64,000 nucleotides of DNA from Liolophura sinensis. Its lineage: Eukaryota; Mollusca; Polyplacophora; Chitonida; Chitonidae. A program made the translations under genes and the position numbers. The DNA lies in NCBI RefSeq assembly GCF_032854445.1, contig NC_088303.1, forward strand, positions 35,163,501 through 35,227,500, given 5' to 3'. Below the pieces are notes generated by a model. That model made no database searches, was not told where the DNA came from, and saw only the letters and a program-made list of their open reading frames with translations. This document shows positions 24,001 to 37,702 of the stretch, piece after piece; within the stretch, counting starts at the first letter, position 1; the number at the start of each line of letters is the position of its first letter.

Positions 24001-27000
24001 TCAAATACTGTTGAGTGAGTTTCTGTCGTAGACCTGATATGCTTTTCGCAAGTAGAATTATTTCCGTACATATGGAAAAAAGAATTGGAGCTTAAAACCC
24101 TATGCGTAACGATTGAAGGCTCATTAACTTATTACTGATCATACTGTAGGAATCGGGTTTTCACGTGACTGGTGAATATACGTAGTTAAGCTTGTGTATT
24201 TAAAAAAAAATGACAACTTAAACTTAAGAACTAGATTGACAAATTTTAAGAATTTGAATGATGCAAATTTGTCTATGGTTTTATCCCATGTGCACGTGAA
24301 TCAATGAACGTTGGTAACACTGCATCAGCCGTACTTCTTGTACAGAATATAATTTTACGTTCAATTTATTACTGCAGAATGCTAAACCCATTCATCTTTC
24401 TTTTCCTTTTTAAAAAAGTCTTTATGACTTATAGGTAAAACTTTCTGTGATGATAAGTTCACGAAACAAACAATTCATTTTCTGTGTGAATCCTATCAAC
24501 ATTACATGTATAAAAGCTTCATCGATCCGTGTTTGCCTTACTTCGTGCACGAAAAAAAAAAGGCCATTTGTGTACATTCATGCCCTAATCAGTTCCTGAA
24601 AACAGCGTAGATCCACAACGTTAATCATTTGCATGTTTTCAGAGAGATACACACACACACAATTTGCCCCTGATCGTATTAAGGTGGCCATAAGTAAGAT
24701 TCATTATACATAATATATGGTTATCCATTGAATACACGAAGGCATGAAACGATGAAAGTTTTCCTTTAACGATGAGTCTTGTGACGTAATAAAAATAATA
24801 GATGAAACAGGATCGTGAATTGCGTTTCGCATTCGGGACGGTTTTCTTGTGAAGTGATCAAACAAAGTATATACTTGCCATGCACTTCGGATCTTTGTAC
24901 TGCTTATACTCATCGAAAGCCTGTGTTCAGTTTGAAAGAATTATTCAATATTTTATATTATTATATTGTCATATACATAATATGATTGGCTTGAGTGTAA
25001 GGGAACACCTTTTGTAATATTAATCGTTATATCCTCACATCCATTGTTTCCCTTAGTAGGTATTTAACACATAACTTCAGATATATCTACATGAACGGCC
25101 ATCTCTCTTAAACAGCCTCGTATACCGACTAAAGTCACTGAGGCGATGCCATCGTTTGATACAAACCTATGTGTTATTCTGAGGGGAGGGGGGGGGGGCA
25201 TTTCCTTAATCCTATTTCAGAATAATTCGTTTCTAAATTATTTATTTTCTATCAAAAATCACCGAGGCGGCTGTTTGTAAGGCCTGTATGTAGTGGTATT
25301 TATAGCACTAGGTGATGTTTTGCGGACTGTAAACATATATGCTGAAGAAGGGACCACAAGACAATCTATATCATCATCGACCGCATAAACACCTTTCAAA
25401 ATATTTCAAGAGGCCTTGTGTGTGTGTTTTCTTTTTCTTTTCTTCTTCTTTGTCCGGGCTAAATTGTCAACAAAACGAACATGGTCTAAACGTGTGCTGA
25501 GGAGTTGGGAGACAAAAATTGATATGGGGTGTAAACAGTTGTGAGCATTAGGAGCGAACTGTTCGTCGACATCTCATGAAATCATACATCTGTACACACG
25601 TATAGCTATTCTTCTGCGCTCTGTTTGAACGTTACTGCTGCACTGTGCACACAACTCTGCATGGCAATGCTTCTTCAATTTTAACTCCAGTTAAATACTT
25701 CAGTTTTGAGCAGCGAAGCATACATAGCCTCTAATAATCCGAACATGTATTTTGTGACCTGGCTTCTTGTTGATATGACCTCTGCCTTCATATCACTTCA
25801 TACACATCGCCATCTATTTGAGCATGATAACGCAAAGATGGCGTGTGTTATTATTACGTGCATCTTTCTCCACATGCTGCTGGCTGTGGCGTCTTTGAAT
25901 CCCCCACTCCCTATCTCTTGTTTCTTCCACAGCCCTTACCCAAAGTCAGCCAGATGCTTCTACTGTCGTTAACATGGTAAATTAGCTCATTAACGGAGAC
26001 GATGCTAATCCTTAATAACACTGGATCCACGTGACCCTTTGTTCCCGTCGCCCCCTTTCAGGGACCCCTCGAACAAGCCACCCTCGGGCTCCGTTGCTAT
26101 CTTGGGGAGTAAAAATTTATACAGAATGCAGATATCAAAAGAAATTATCCTCAGTAAGAGATCGTATGTAATGTAGACTTGCATAAAATTGCAATATCAA
26201 ATTTGTGACCTCTATATATACATATACAAGACGACTGTAATTTTTCAAACGCACGGTGCGTGAAATAGGTATTATATTAATAACACCAAAACAGGAAGTT
26301 AAAAAAATATATATAAAAAGTTTTAAATTTAGTTTTCGTAAGCAATCAAGTATATAGATTAGATCAGATTTCTACGTACGATATTGATAGCTACAACACT
26401 GTGCGAGACGAAGAAGTAAGTCTACATGTTCGCTCGGCCCAGGATAGACGTATAGCTTAGATGTATGCATACACCCCCAGAAACCGTTATCTTGGAATTG
26501 TCTTAACTGAACATTGTCACTTCACAAGTACAACCACAACAAATGAACGGGAAGCGAAAAGTATGAAGACAAGTGCGGGTATACTGTTACTATTTCCAAA
26601 AAGTATTTTATATAAGCCTGGTTTACAGCGATGTATTTGTTACTTCCCTCCTGTACACAACATATGTACGAAAACACTCTTAAAGTTGTAGCCTTCACGT
26701 CTTGCTAGCATTTCTGCGAAACGAAGGAACAAGTAACTAAACCAAGACAACCTCGCTGGCATTGTCAGGATTTTATTTTTATTTTTAGTGTCCATATTAA
26801 ACATACATATTTCACTATTTGTTTACAATGTGATGCAATTCGAATCAGCCCACACATTCAACTTCCTCGTGCGGTATGTAATGTTTTTTACCAAAGTACA
26901 TGTGTAAAGTATCTTTATAATATATGGTATTTTGTTTTTTCCGCGTGTTCATTTCCCACGTTCCGTGTTGTGCACTAACAAACGCCGAGTCAAAAGGTGT

Positions 27001-28033
27001 AAAATGCTATATCCTGTTATAAAAACCGTTTTAAATTGACGAAGTTTTATTGATTGTAATCGAGGTAGTTAATTACTTAGTTGCTGGGGGTCGGTCGTAT
27101 TCCTCATTTCATTTTATAACTGGTCACGTGACGCCAGGATCCTGTTACAGCGGCATAATGGCGGGTCAAGAAATCCAAACGCGGCAGCAATTAATTCGCC
27201 GCCAATAAAATCCTTCTGGATTTTAATCCTGTTTGAAAGTTCTTCGCTTTGCTGCCTTTGAAACAAGCGACGGCTTGTGTGTATACATCTATGATGTTTA
27301 CTAAATGTGTTTGGTGGTTGTTTTAAAAACTCAATGACATCACACATCTGGGGACAGCGACTTCTAGTCCCCCTGCCCTCAGAGGCAGTCATCACTCTCT
27401 TTAGCCACCATACCTTGGCTCTTTTGTTCTTTGAGAGGCTCGGGGATTAAAATGTCGAGTCTGTAGGCCTCTCACTTTCTTAGTGTTGTCACGAAGTGTT
27501 GACGATACAACAAATATCGTTAAAATTGTGCACATAGTGAAGGGTAGCCTTTTGAAGACAACAGACAAACACCAATTACGTTTTATGGCGGCGTCCGGTA
27601 GGAATAGGTTACATCACCGATTTTCCCCAGAGATACCTACGCCGATTTTCTCGCCTTTTCTCCTTAACAAGTACACGATGTCTTGTTTTATTTTCCTCTG
27701 GTGTTTCCTTTTTGCCAAATAGCCGCCAAGATCAAAAATTTCCAAGAGGGCGATTTGAAGGAAAGATCCTAAATTTACACAAAGGTACCGCTATGTTGAC
27801 ATGCATTTCCCCTCCCTTTTGGCATCCCAGTTGTTCCTGGCATAGCCCCTTATAGTACAGTAAGACCTCTAACCCTGCGACCTGGGGCTCCTTTGGGGGT
27901 AAAGTCTGTGCTTTTGTGCGATGCCTGTGTGCAATCCTACAAAATAGATAGATGCACCATTAATTGTACGGATGACAAATAACACAGCCATTATTTCCAC
28001 TGAAGAAATGAAAACTGTACATAAACCCTTTTC
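21012..28033. other. Non-coding upstream DNA
   Basis: No gene seen. It holds a short CA microsatellite (24648-24660), a G run at about 25186-25198, T-rich tracts at 22080-22120 and scattered A+T-rich low complexity. Open frames here are all below 100 codons and unrecognised. Confidence 0.5.
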
Positions 28034-28098
28034 GAGTGAGTGAGTGATTGTGGTTTAACGTCGTACTCAACAGTTTTTCGATGACGATGGCGATGACG
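28034..28098 (+). mobile_element. Degraded molluscan short repeat, fragment
   Basis: Begins GAGTGAGTGAGTGATTGTGG and continues with TTTAACGTCGTACTCAACAG and a GATGACGATGGCGATGACG stretch. This is the layout of a very common short repeat I recall from marine mollusc genomes. Not verified by search. Confidence 0.6.
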
Positions 28099-29013
28099 AA
28101 AACCCTATTAGAGGAAAATGGTATTGTAGCCCACACGTCGAAAAATAAGTTGCATACGATCTGTATCAGACATGCGGATGTTATGATAATCTCATTTGTG
28201 GTCCATACCTTGCCCTACATATATCACCAATAAATTTACGGTGTTTGTAATGTAGGCAAGTATTGTTTTGATAAAACGTTCATATAACTCTTTAACGTAA
28301 ATCGCATCGTCTGTACAGCATTAGTGGGCTTGTTTGTAATTTCGACTGACAATGTATTTCATGTGTACACCAGTTTTTTTTTAAATATAAAATCCTTAAA
28401 AGTCGTATAACTTTGATGTAAAATGCATACGCTATAACGTTGTCGTGATTTATTAATCCGAAAACTGAAGATGTGCAGAAGATGTGGACGATGCCATTAT
28501 CATTCGTGTTACCTGTTCACTTTTACATATATAGCCTGATTAATATAGACGAGAATAACCTCTTCGTTGTCGCAGACAGATAATGATGTTGTAAGCTGTA
28601 ATTCCCCAATAAAACACGAAGACAATAGAGTCTTTCATGTCAGCCTCTTAAATTTAGAGTAAGAATATCTTTTGTCGGCGTCCCATTTAGGCTTGGGCTC
28701 TGAACACTACAAAGTCGTTATAAATATTTCTGTGGTGTTATCCTCGAGTTGCTTTGTCCACGTCAAGCCATCTCTTTTCGTTCTGCATGGACTAAAATGA
28801 ACAATGGGGCAGTTATTGTCGGTAAATTTAATCCAAATTTTCCGAAATCCCCCATGAAGTTTAAAGAGACATGTATTGAATGTATATACCCGTTGGGTCA
28901 CTGATAAAGTCCAAGTGTTATGTAATGGTGAGTTAAAAAAGAAAACCACACCTTTCCCTTCAGGTGGTGAAATGTGCATAGAAATGTATATCAAAACTAG
29001 CAGCTTTTTACAG
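28099..29013. other. Non-coding upstream DNA
   Basis: No gene, RNA or repeat seen. Confidence 0.5.
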
Positions 29014-29078
29014 GTGGGTGGGAACTTAGCTGATGGGTGGGGACGTCGTGTGGTGGGTGGGGGTAGTTCAGGGCGGGG
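29014..29078 (+). other. G-quadruplex-capable G-rich tract
   Basis: The plus strand has successive runs of three or more G. At 29055-29078 four runs (GGG, GGGGG, GGG, GGGG) are separated by loops of 1, 7 and 1 bases, which satisfies the canonical quadruplex pattern. Folding is predicted, not shown. Confidence 0.6.
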
Positions 29079-31185
29079 ACGACTTACAGGTGGCAAATGA
29101 TGTTTTCACCTCCCCGTTAACCTATGTGTGGTAATTTGTACATAAACAGCTGTGAATCATCTTTGCGAATAATATGCAGGTTTTATCATTCATCTAATGT
29201 CCGTAACATGGCAGCCTGTTAACCAGACTCTTTCCCGGTGTCATTATATGTCACACCCTGACGACAAACTGCATATACCCCTCGATTCGCACCTCAACGA
29301 CCCAGACCCGGGGGTAGGGGGTGTCATCATTCGCCAAGCTCTGTTTCTCCTTCGGGTACCTTGGGACGGTGGGATTTTACCACCAAGGTGTCATCCGACA
29401 CACGGCAAATATTTATAAATCCTGACCCAGCGGAATTGACTTATTTCATCCTTAAAGGCAGCTATGTTACCGAGGTCGGGCCGATGTTGACCTGTGAGTA
29501 AAAGAGACTGGCAGGATCTTTTCGGTTGGGGGCTTTAAGTTTCGCCTCATATTGCCCTATCTCTCAAATGCAACTCGCTTCCAAGACATAACAAGTCGAG
29601 AAAAGAGTGTCAAAATGGACCGAAATGATGACGTGATACTCCCCCTTCCCTCTCCGGACGATATTATCACATATATCTGCATGCTGTCATCATATAGCTC
29701 ACCTGTCCGAATCCGTCTGCACCTGTAGGTGCTGTAACACCTTATAAAGAATTGAACACCTTCTTAAGCACAGAACATTAACAAAGAACAATCATGGCAA
29801 TAAAATAATAAATAAAAATGTTTTAAAACTCTTTTAGATTCTATGCGATTACCGAAGGAGTAAATTTTATGATTATTTAACATGCGATATGGTCTTTATC
29901 TATTCACATTTATACGTGCTAATCTTCGATACAGCCTATAGTACACATAGACTATAATGGGAACCATGTATACTTGTCATTATATATATATATATATATA
30001 TCCGAGAGCATTGCAAATGAACTGAATCGAAAACGACAAATACATGTAAAATAGAAACAATGCAGTGTTTTTGAAGCGCGGCGTATATAAATATACAGAA
30101 TATGAGATGGTGAAACTATGTGAAAGCAACATATTAATATTCAATATTATTGTGTTTAAAATAGGTACATAATAATACAGATGTGAAATCTGGTGCTCTG
30201 TTAAATGAAACTGAATATATGTTGAAAATATATTTTTGACATGAAAATTGACTACTGGAGAACGTTTCGAAAGACCAGGCTTGCGGGGTTATGCATCCCA
30301 CACTGGCTTTTGTCCATATTTACAACGGAATCTTTACACCGAAAACTCTAACGACTCATTTGTCTAAGTAAGCAGGTAGAATTAAACAACGGAGCGGGAA
30401 AAATCAACACAAACAACATCAACATGCGGTGTGTTTTGTGTCTCGAGATGGGAGAGCAGTGCGGATTGAAACAAGTGGAAATTGTCTCTTGTTTGTTGGC
30501 AATAGCCATTTCAGGGGGTTTTCTCTTTACCTGTATAAATGTATTTTCTCATTAACATTTGCCCATGTTAAAAAGTCTTTAAAATCCTGTACAAAATCGC
30601 TTTCATCTTGTCACTTGCAGAAGGTAATTGTTTTTCCTTTAGGTGTTGTGTGGTCGTGGGCTTTCTTATAGACTTCGTCCGTTAACCTTCAATAGCTGAC
30701 GTCGGCATCAATTCTCCCTACGAGAGCCCCTTGGATAACGCTTAGAGGTGTGAGAGCGGATGGAGCGGCCTCTAGGAGGGACCTGGACAATGGATATTTA
30801 ATATGCATGCACGAGAAGAAAAGGGGAGGGGTTAATGACGGGTCGGTCCATAATAATTTCCACGGGGTACAAAAAAATCAATTGAAAGAAGGCCGTATAT
30901 GGCGTGGTAGGATTTATGGAATAATTAAATGGCAGTAAGTTACGTAATGTTACGAGTATGCTTTAAAAGTGCGAAGTGAAAGCAAGGGACATAAGCTCAC
31001 AAAATAAACAACACTTGATTGCTTCGGCCTCAAGAACAAACAACTTGAAATTATAGAGCGTCGTTGCTTCTACAAACGACCAGATTAAAACTGTGAAACA
31101 TTTAAATAAAACCGTGTGGGGTACATGGGGGAGCCGGTGGATGATGAAGTGGGATTATAGATGTTATGACAGTAAAATACTTTCG
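29079..31185. other. Non-coding upstream DNA
   Basis: No gene seen. A TA microsatellite lies at 29981-30001. Confidence 0.5.
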
Positions 31186-31262
31186 CCGCTTGGTGGGGGA
31201 GGCGGGTAGCTGGGAAGCCAGTGGGAGAGGTATGAAGGGTGAGTGGGGGTGGGGGGGGGGGC
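31186..31262 (+). other. G-rich tract upstream of spalt-like promoter
   Basis: Dense G runs on the plus strand, ending in five G, one T and an 11-base G run (31245-31261). Several combinations fit the quadruplex pattern. It lies about 660 bp upstream of the SALL start codon. Confidence 0.55.
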
Positions 31263-31319
31263 TGCTGAGAGATTCTTATTTGCATACTATGACTGTAATA
31301 AATTGTTATGGAGCATTAG

Positions 31320-31924
31320 TGTTCGCCAGTCAGTCGCGGCTCGGTCTATTTAGAACACGTTCGTAGTTGCGCACCCTCCATATCCTCAAGACACAGGGAT
31401 CATATACAATGCGATGACTCACACGGAAATAGCCGATTGCCACTCTACGTAGTCAAGAAGATATCGGAGAAAAGGACAGTTTGGAAAAACTACTCTACAG
31501 CTGACCCACCGTCTCTTCGTGGAGTTGACGGGTTATATAACTGGTGTCTAAAGTTTTGCCACGGGCGGCCGACTCTGTAGGAGCGTAGAGGCCGGCGCTA
31601 TAGCTTCTCGGGGGCCCCGCATAAAATATGTTAGCTTGAGGATTATTATTCGAGCACATCACACGTGAATGAACGCCGGCCCCCAAACTTCACTCGGCGA
31701 TTGCATTTACACTTGGACTGAGCACTGACAGCGATCTTCGCCCGGCCTAATTGTCGCCGGCCCATCAAACCAATCAAAAGTCTTGTTACAATTTGATTAT
31801 GATAATCACGAGGCATTATTGACAATAATCATAATTCGGACATGCGCACTGCTGCATCTTGTATATAAATCAGAATATTGTAACTGGGCAAGTTTTGTCA
31901 TTCTGCCGGCTGGGTTAGTGGATC
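31320..31924 (+). promoter_or_regulatory. CpG-rich promoter-proximal region
   Basis: CpG is dense: I count 36 CpG in 31381-31980 against 4 in a comparable 600 bases deep in intron 1 (42001-42600). A CCAAT box with flanking CCAATCA lies at 31770-31776. Position directly upstream of the SALL start makes this the likely promoter. Confidence 0.6.
31862..31870 (+). promoter_or_regulatory. Putative TATA box
   Basis: TATATAAAT lies 63 bp upstream of the SALL ATG. Transcription would then start near 31890-31900, where TCATTCT (31898-31904) resembles an initiator. This would leave a 5' UTR of only about 25-35 bases. A TSS further upstream is equally possible from sequence alone. Confidence 0.4.
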
Positions 31925-31997
31925 ATGTCGCGTCGAAAGCAGCCTCATCCAAGACATCTCGAGTCGGAACTGGAGTTAGCTGCCATTCTGGAACCCG
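31925..31997 (+). CDS. SALL: Spalt-like zinc-finger protein, exon 1
   Basis: Encodes residues 1-24 and the first base of codon 25. The protein begins MSRRKQPHPRHLES, the N-terminal repression motif of SALL proteins, in which Arg3-Arg4-Lys5 contact the RBBP4 subunit of the NuRD deacetylase complex in vertebrates. An in-frame TAG at 31916-31918 fixes this ATG as the start; -3 is A. The donor GTAAGT begins at 31998 and leaves a phase-1 junction, the same arrangement as the tiny first coding exon of vertebrate SALL genes. Joining to exon 2 completes a Gly codon and keeps the frame. Compared with the vertebrate motif, position 8 is His rather than Lys and position 12 is Leu rather than Phe/Ile. 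The exon is too short to appear as a long open frame; the 72-codon frame at 31783-32001 is in another phase and is a shadow. Confidence 0.92.
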
Positions 31998-34439
31998 GTA
32001 AGTCGTACTGGTTACTTTTGACCACCTCTGTCGTACTTTGCTAACTAGACCACAACATCAGTATGCGGTCTTATACCTGGGCCATGTTACTTGTGGTGGT
32101 ATTAGGAAAGTTTGTAGGAGCCGATTAAGATGTTCAGTTAGTTTAAAAATTAGTTTTATTGCACACTCAGTAGATTGTTTAGATCAGCCGTCATTGATGT
32201 CTTCGGGCTTTGTTGTGTTTTTTTTTTCTTTCCCTCGTAAAAGTACTTGGAAGGAAACAGTTTTTTTCTGCTTGCTCTAGGTTTGAGTTGAGTTTACAGG
32301 GTAGTTGTCTGCTAATGTTCAAGGAGGTAAAGAAAATGTGGTATTGTTGTGTCTCGGTCAGGGTTGTTAACCGTACACTGGTTTGCCTCAGTTATTTGCC
32401 TTCGGTACGGCCAAAACCAGGCTGTTTTAAAGTCGTCTCGAGTTCAGTTTTTTTTCTACACCGAGTTGGAGACTTATTTTGTCAGAGAGGCTATGGTAAT
32501 TGGAGCTTTTTTGATCTAGAGTCGTAGTAAATTTCTACTTCGCCGTGATAGTTCGCTATTCACGTTGCACGGTGGCTAATTCCAACTCAATCGAAGGGCA
32601 GGTTATCGGGGCGAATCTGTTAGAGAAGTGCTTGCTTTGCGCCGGCTTGAAAGCTTCGGGCGCCCCGGACGCTTGCTCTCGCGCGCCCTACACGCTGTTC
32701 CCTTTCTCGAGCAAGGATACCGTTGAAGTATAATCCTGGCGATATCAGTTAGAACTCTTGTCGCCCTTCCCCTCCTGCAGTAGATCAGAGTAAAAAAAAA
32801 CTTGTAAATGAGTAGATGAGACTAATTTTAAGTCAAACAATTTTTATAAAACTGTATTCACTTTTTTCGTATTCATTAAAAGATAGTTGCCAACCAGTCA
32901 GTGGTGTTAAACATTTCTGATATTAAGTCTTGAGAGATTTCCAGTGGATGTATATCAGTTCTTTAAACACTAAATTCATGACGACACAACGTCCTAGTAT
33001 AGAATGATGTTCAGATAATCATAAAAATAGATTGTCAAATCGTGAAATACTAGTGTTCCATGCTGTAGACCATAGTCTGACGACATAGATATGTACATAC
33101 TTATATGGCTCTAGAATCAATGCATACATATTCTTCTCTTAACTGCTCAATGGTCAGCAAATCTGCTTCTGACAGAATAAAAGGAAAATCAAATATGAAT
33201 TCAACCAAATCGTGGCAGCCCAGAGCTAATAGTTTTAATAAAATATTTCTTGAAGGCGTATATGTCTACCCATTGCCATATTCGCAAAAAAGAGGCTCTG
33301 TGTTCTAGAGTCCTAACAAGTTCTGTTGCCTGTAAGTAACATACAAAGGCATGAAAACAAAAGGATGTTATCTCACCCAGAAGTAGTTCATTTTTTTTTT
33401 AAACTTTGGGTCGAAGTGTATGTAGTTTGTATATCAACTTGTTCAACAAGGCGACATCCTTTCTTTGTTATCTTGAAATATTTAAATTGGAATATTTCAG
33501 TCTTTACAAGCGCGCTATTTATCGGATTAAGGATCAAGAATTTTAATTTCTGTATCTCGAGTGTTGAAAATGAGATTGAAGAGGTAAAAATAACATACAT
33601 ATTTGAGTAGATAATTTCTCTGATAACACGACAGGGTCTAACCGCGAGATACACGCGTGGCAAAATTGTGCAAACACACAGATTTCATATCTTATTTGTT
33701 TTTTGTCAATTTAACTTGAATTTTATTATACCATATATAGTTAAGATCATGGACAGATATGGGTTTATTTTGTGTCCTCAATGTTTGAGACTGTAAGAAA
33801 TTACGACTGTAATCTTGCGCTGTGATTTTGATTACCGCCCACATATTCACAGAACATGCATGCATGAGCGTGTACAGATCATTCATTTTGCTTCAGGCGC
33901 CGATAGTGTTCAAATCTGTTGCGTTTAAACTGGACAGGGGTATGTCTCAGTCGATGAAATTACCTGCAGAATAAAAGGGAAAATTCTGAGAACCAGTCTA
34001 TCTGACAAAAGCGAATTCTATTCTTGACCAGCACCCGAGGCGTCGTAAAATATTCCCAGTTGAAAGAAGACTCGCCCCGTACAGAAAAAAGGCTAACAAC
34101 ACAACTTTGCTTCCATTGTCACGTCACATATCACATAGGTCGGCGATACTTGCCGGTCGGGATTTTTCTTTGTGGACATTCTCCCTAAAATAATTTGACA
34201 CCCGGCGTGAGAATATTCCATCTTTATGTCCATGCTTGTCAAGCTTTTGTTGGACGTAATGACCAGAGCCACGTGTGCAGACGTAATTCTGTGGTTATTA
34301 TGTCCGTTGCGCTGTATATATAACTCAGCCATGGAAACTACGAATCTAAATTGAAGACAAACAAATTGTCTAATATTATGGATATAAGTGTGTGTTTAAA
34401 TTGACGAAATTGTACGGTAAGATATACGAAGTAATTAGA

Positions 34440-34625
34440 TATTTTGACTCGTTGAATATATTGAATGACTGATCATTCATTACTAGCACAATTTATATTT
34501 ATCGTTATTTCTGCACAGATTCGTTTATCCTAAATCGCGCCTCAAATTGCAGAGATAAGCTTAATTTTTGCACGAATGAGCTTTAATTAAAGTGTAATTA
34601 AGACAACAGAATTGGCGCATCCTTG
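34440..34625. promoter_or_regulatory. Candidate homeodomain-site cluster
   Basis: Contains the perfect 12-bp palindrome CTTTAATTAAAG at 34581-34592, followed at once by GTAATTAAG, plus further ATTA cores. TAATTA is the core bound by many homeodomain proteins. Regulatory role is inferred only from density and from its place in intron 1. Confidence 0.3.
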
Positions 34626-36194
34626 ACCAAAAGTTGTTTCACCTTAAACCCCCCAAAAGACAAAAAGATAAAAAAAAAAAAATGCATTGTAAACCTTTTG
34701 CTGCGTTTGTGGGAAGTTTCATCGCCGAGGTCTAACTTCGAATTGACGCTGAGGTGCGTAAATTGTAAAGTGATGTTTAATTGATTCTTTGCTAAGGGAA
34801 AATATGAATTTTTAAACCTATTCTGGTATGGTAAAGTGTTTTTGAGCCAAATGAACCGTGTGTTTTATCACCTAGGGTAATTAGGCAGCAGTTATCAAGG
34901 TGTTGTGCAGTAGTGATCCTAAAATCTTGCCATTTATCATGCAGCTAAACTGAAAGGCAGGGCTGTTTTTTTTTTGTTTTTTTTTCTCTTTTGTTTTTTT
35001 TTTTAACAAAAAATACAGGCATATTTTAGGGGGGTTTATTTCGAGCACCACCCCAGTTTGTCATGGGCTTGTTTCTTCTCCAGTTCTGGAATCTTCCCGT
35101 TCTTCGTCGGGTAGGCACGCACAAACTTCACCCCGCACGCTGCTGTCATTTGTGCTCCGATTTTCAGCTCAATTATGACAAAGCGTATGGCGTAAATGCG
35201 TGGATTGCGCGGTAGCCTCAGACTCGCGGACTCAAGGGAAAAGCCTTCCGATAGATAAATATTTCCGAGATGAAACAGGCGATATGATTGATAGATGAAC
35301 TGACTTCCCGCAGACGACAGGCAGAGAGTTTGAGAAGTTAATGTACAAAACGGACCGAGGAGAAAATTTGAAAAATTTTGACAGGTCTCGTTTTAGTAAA
35401 AGGGAGCAACTGGTAGTGCGGCCAGTTTTGTAACGGTAGCTCCAGGCAGACGCCTGGCCGATATTTTAACTCCTGAGACGTCTGCAAGTCAGTAGGTGGA
35501 GTACAGAAGAAAAAAAATCTTCCAGGGAAAGTCAAGAAATATGAAAAATATTTATGCGTGTCAGTGGCAAAAAGGAAACAAGTAAAGAATTTAGACTTAA
35601 GGAAATAGTGAGGTCTGAACGAATTTGATAGGTTTACGACATGGCACTTTATACCGACATATGGCGGGTCTGTCTCGTCTACCAGGCTCCATGAATTCAG
35701 CCGCAAAATGGACGGGAGCTTTGATTTGAGAGGAAATCTTTGAAACTCAGACTGGGTTATGGCAAAGTTTTAAGACATATAAATATGACAGTCTTTTCAC
35801 ATCGCATATGGGTCTCGTTTCCCCTCGAAAACTGACCACGTGCGTTGTCTATTTTCGCATCTGTTCTCCGGTTTTTCGGAACAAAACGGGATGCGGTCGC
35901 CATCAAAAGGCCGAATGACCCGGCGGCTTAGCAAGGGCAATAAATAACAACATATGGTAATTTTTAGCGAGTTCATCGCGTTCTAAAGGAAGGGCTGAAG
36001 TAAACCTTCGGCGTATGGTCCCAATTAAAACACTTAGGGCTAACTAATTCTCTTCCGGAGTACAGCTATGTACAACTATTGCCAAACACAAGCTCCTTTT
36101 GTCGACTGCAGCCATTGGGTGCCATTGTCTTGGGGGCCGATACAAGCTGATGTCGCTGCCAATTGAAGTGCTTTATTTATCAATATCGGCTGTA

Positions 36195-36290
36195 CACCGC
36201 GACTAATTCATTACATTAATCACCTAATTAGGTCGATACTTCAATAGCATATGTTAGAATTAATTAGATCATACCAGGATGTAATTGCAT
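36195..36290. promoter_or_regulatory. Candidate homeodomain-site cluster
   Basis: Several TAAT/ATTA cores in under 100 bp, including the palindrome CCTAATTAGG at 36223-36232 and TTAATTAG near 36260. It sits at the end of the CpG-rich first part of intron 1. Inference only. Confidence 0.35.
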
Positions 36291-36682
36291 CATCATAGAT
36301 ATGTACTGGAGACTCGTGCTTTGTTTTTTTTTTTATCATCGCATTCTTACATAATTTACCTATAGATTTGTAGCACAGAAATTTACCACAATGAAACTAA
36401 TGTATCTAATCACATCAAAGAAATAATTGGCAGTCAAGTTTCTTTTTGGCTGACAGAGAAGTTTTTGTTGGAATCCATACCTGTATCTTTATGAGTAAAC
36501 ATGTTAGATATTTTGTAGAATAAATATATAATAGCTTAATATAAAGTACTCTTCGTATAATTATTCTGTAATTTAATGATGATTGGTAGCTTGTTGTATT
36601 TCATTTGTGTGAGAAAAGAAAAACTAAACCTATTAGCATTTTTCATTAGCAGGAAGACAATGATGTTGATGATGGTGTTAAT

Positions 36683-36718
36683 TTGTGAATGATGATAAAA
36701 TTGTGAATGATGATAAAA
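36683..36718. repeat. 18-bp direct duplication
   Basis: TTGTGAATGATGATAAAA occurs twice in tandem, starting at 36683 and 36701. Confidence 0.85.
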
Positions 36719-37657
36719 AGTCTGTAAGTATGTACATGTATATACGTCACAGTGCGGTTTGGTCAATCATGCTGTATGCCAGGGCACAATGTATTTTCTC
36801 GCCTCTTCAGCTAGCCCTGTGGGTTGAGTGGTGCAAAGGGAATCCCAGTACAGCTGTGATGTTTTTCTTGTGTAGTCAGCAATAGTGGGGGACATAGAAG
36901 TGCCTGAATGTGTTAAGTGCTGCTTGTTTGCGAGTAAGACAGCCTTCAATTGAAAGCTGTTTCACCTTTTTATCCTGACAAATTTGAACCTACTATGGGT
37001 AGGGTGCCAAACAGTGTTAGTGTAAGAACTGAGGTTTTATATGGGTTGGTGTTTTCCAGTGTTTATCTATACATCTATATATTAGTATATAGTATTATCA
37101 TATATGAAAGGAGAAGATGTACTTTTAGCAAAAACCAAAAGAAAAAACCCCAGAAAAATCTAATGCAGTGTTAATGATCATATTTTTTAAGTTCATTTCG
37201 GTCGTTTTAGCCTCAGAAATCTGTGGTCACGGCCTGTGATTTTTTGACTGGCAATTCTTCAGTGCATATCTTTAACACATTGATGGAGATGTAGGTAATA
37301 AATATGGGTTTTGCTGGCACGAATTTGTGACAGTTTTGGGAGGTCTGTGAAAGACATCAGCTAAATTCCCCATGCCTTATAAACAAGTCATCATCTCCAG
37401 AGAGTGAGCCGAAAAGATAAACAGATTTTTGAAGAGATATAAATCATAAGCCTTCTCCTGTGGAGCTCTGGGTGCTGGCTTATTCCTACGGATTTCCCTT
37501 AGCCTGCCACCCATGCTCCCAAATACCTAGGACTTGGTCAAAAATTTGAGGCTGTATGTCATTAATCCACTAGACATCTATTCTGTGCATTTAAAAACAA
37601 ATTTAAAAACGAATGAATGTAAATTGTTACATTATAAACTTGTAAGAAACAGTATCG

Positions 37658-37658
<1 letters not shown>

Positions 37659-37699
<41 letters not shown>
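37659..37699. repeat. TA dinucleotide microsatellite
   Basis: About 20 uninterrupted TA units. Confidence 0.95.
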
Positions 37700-37702
<3 letters not shown>

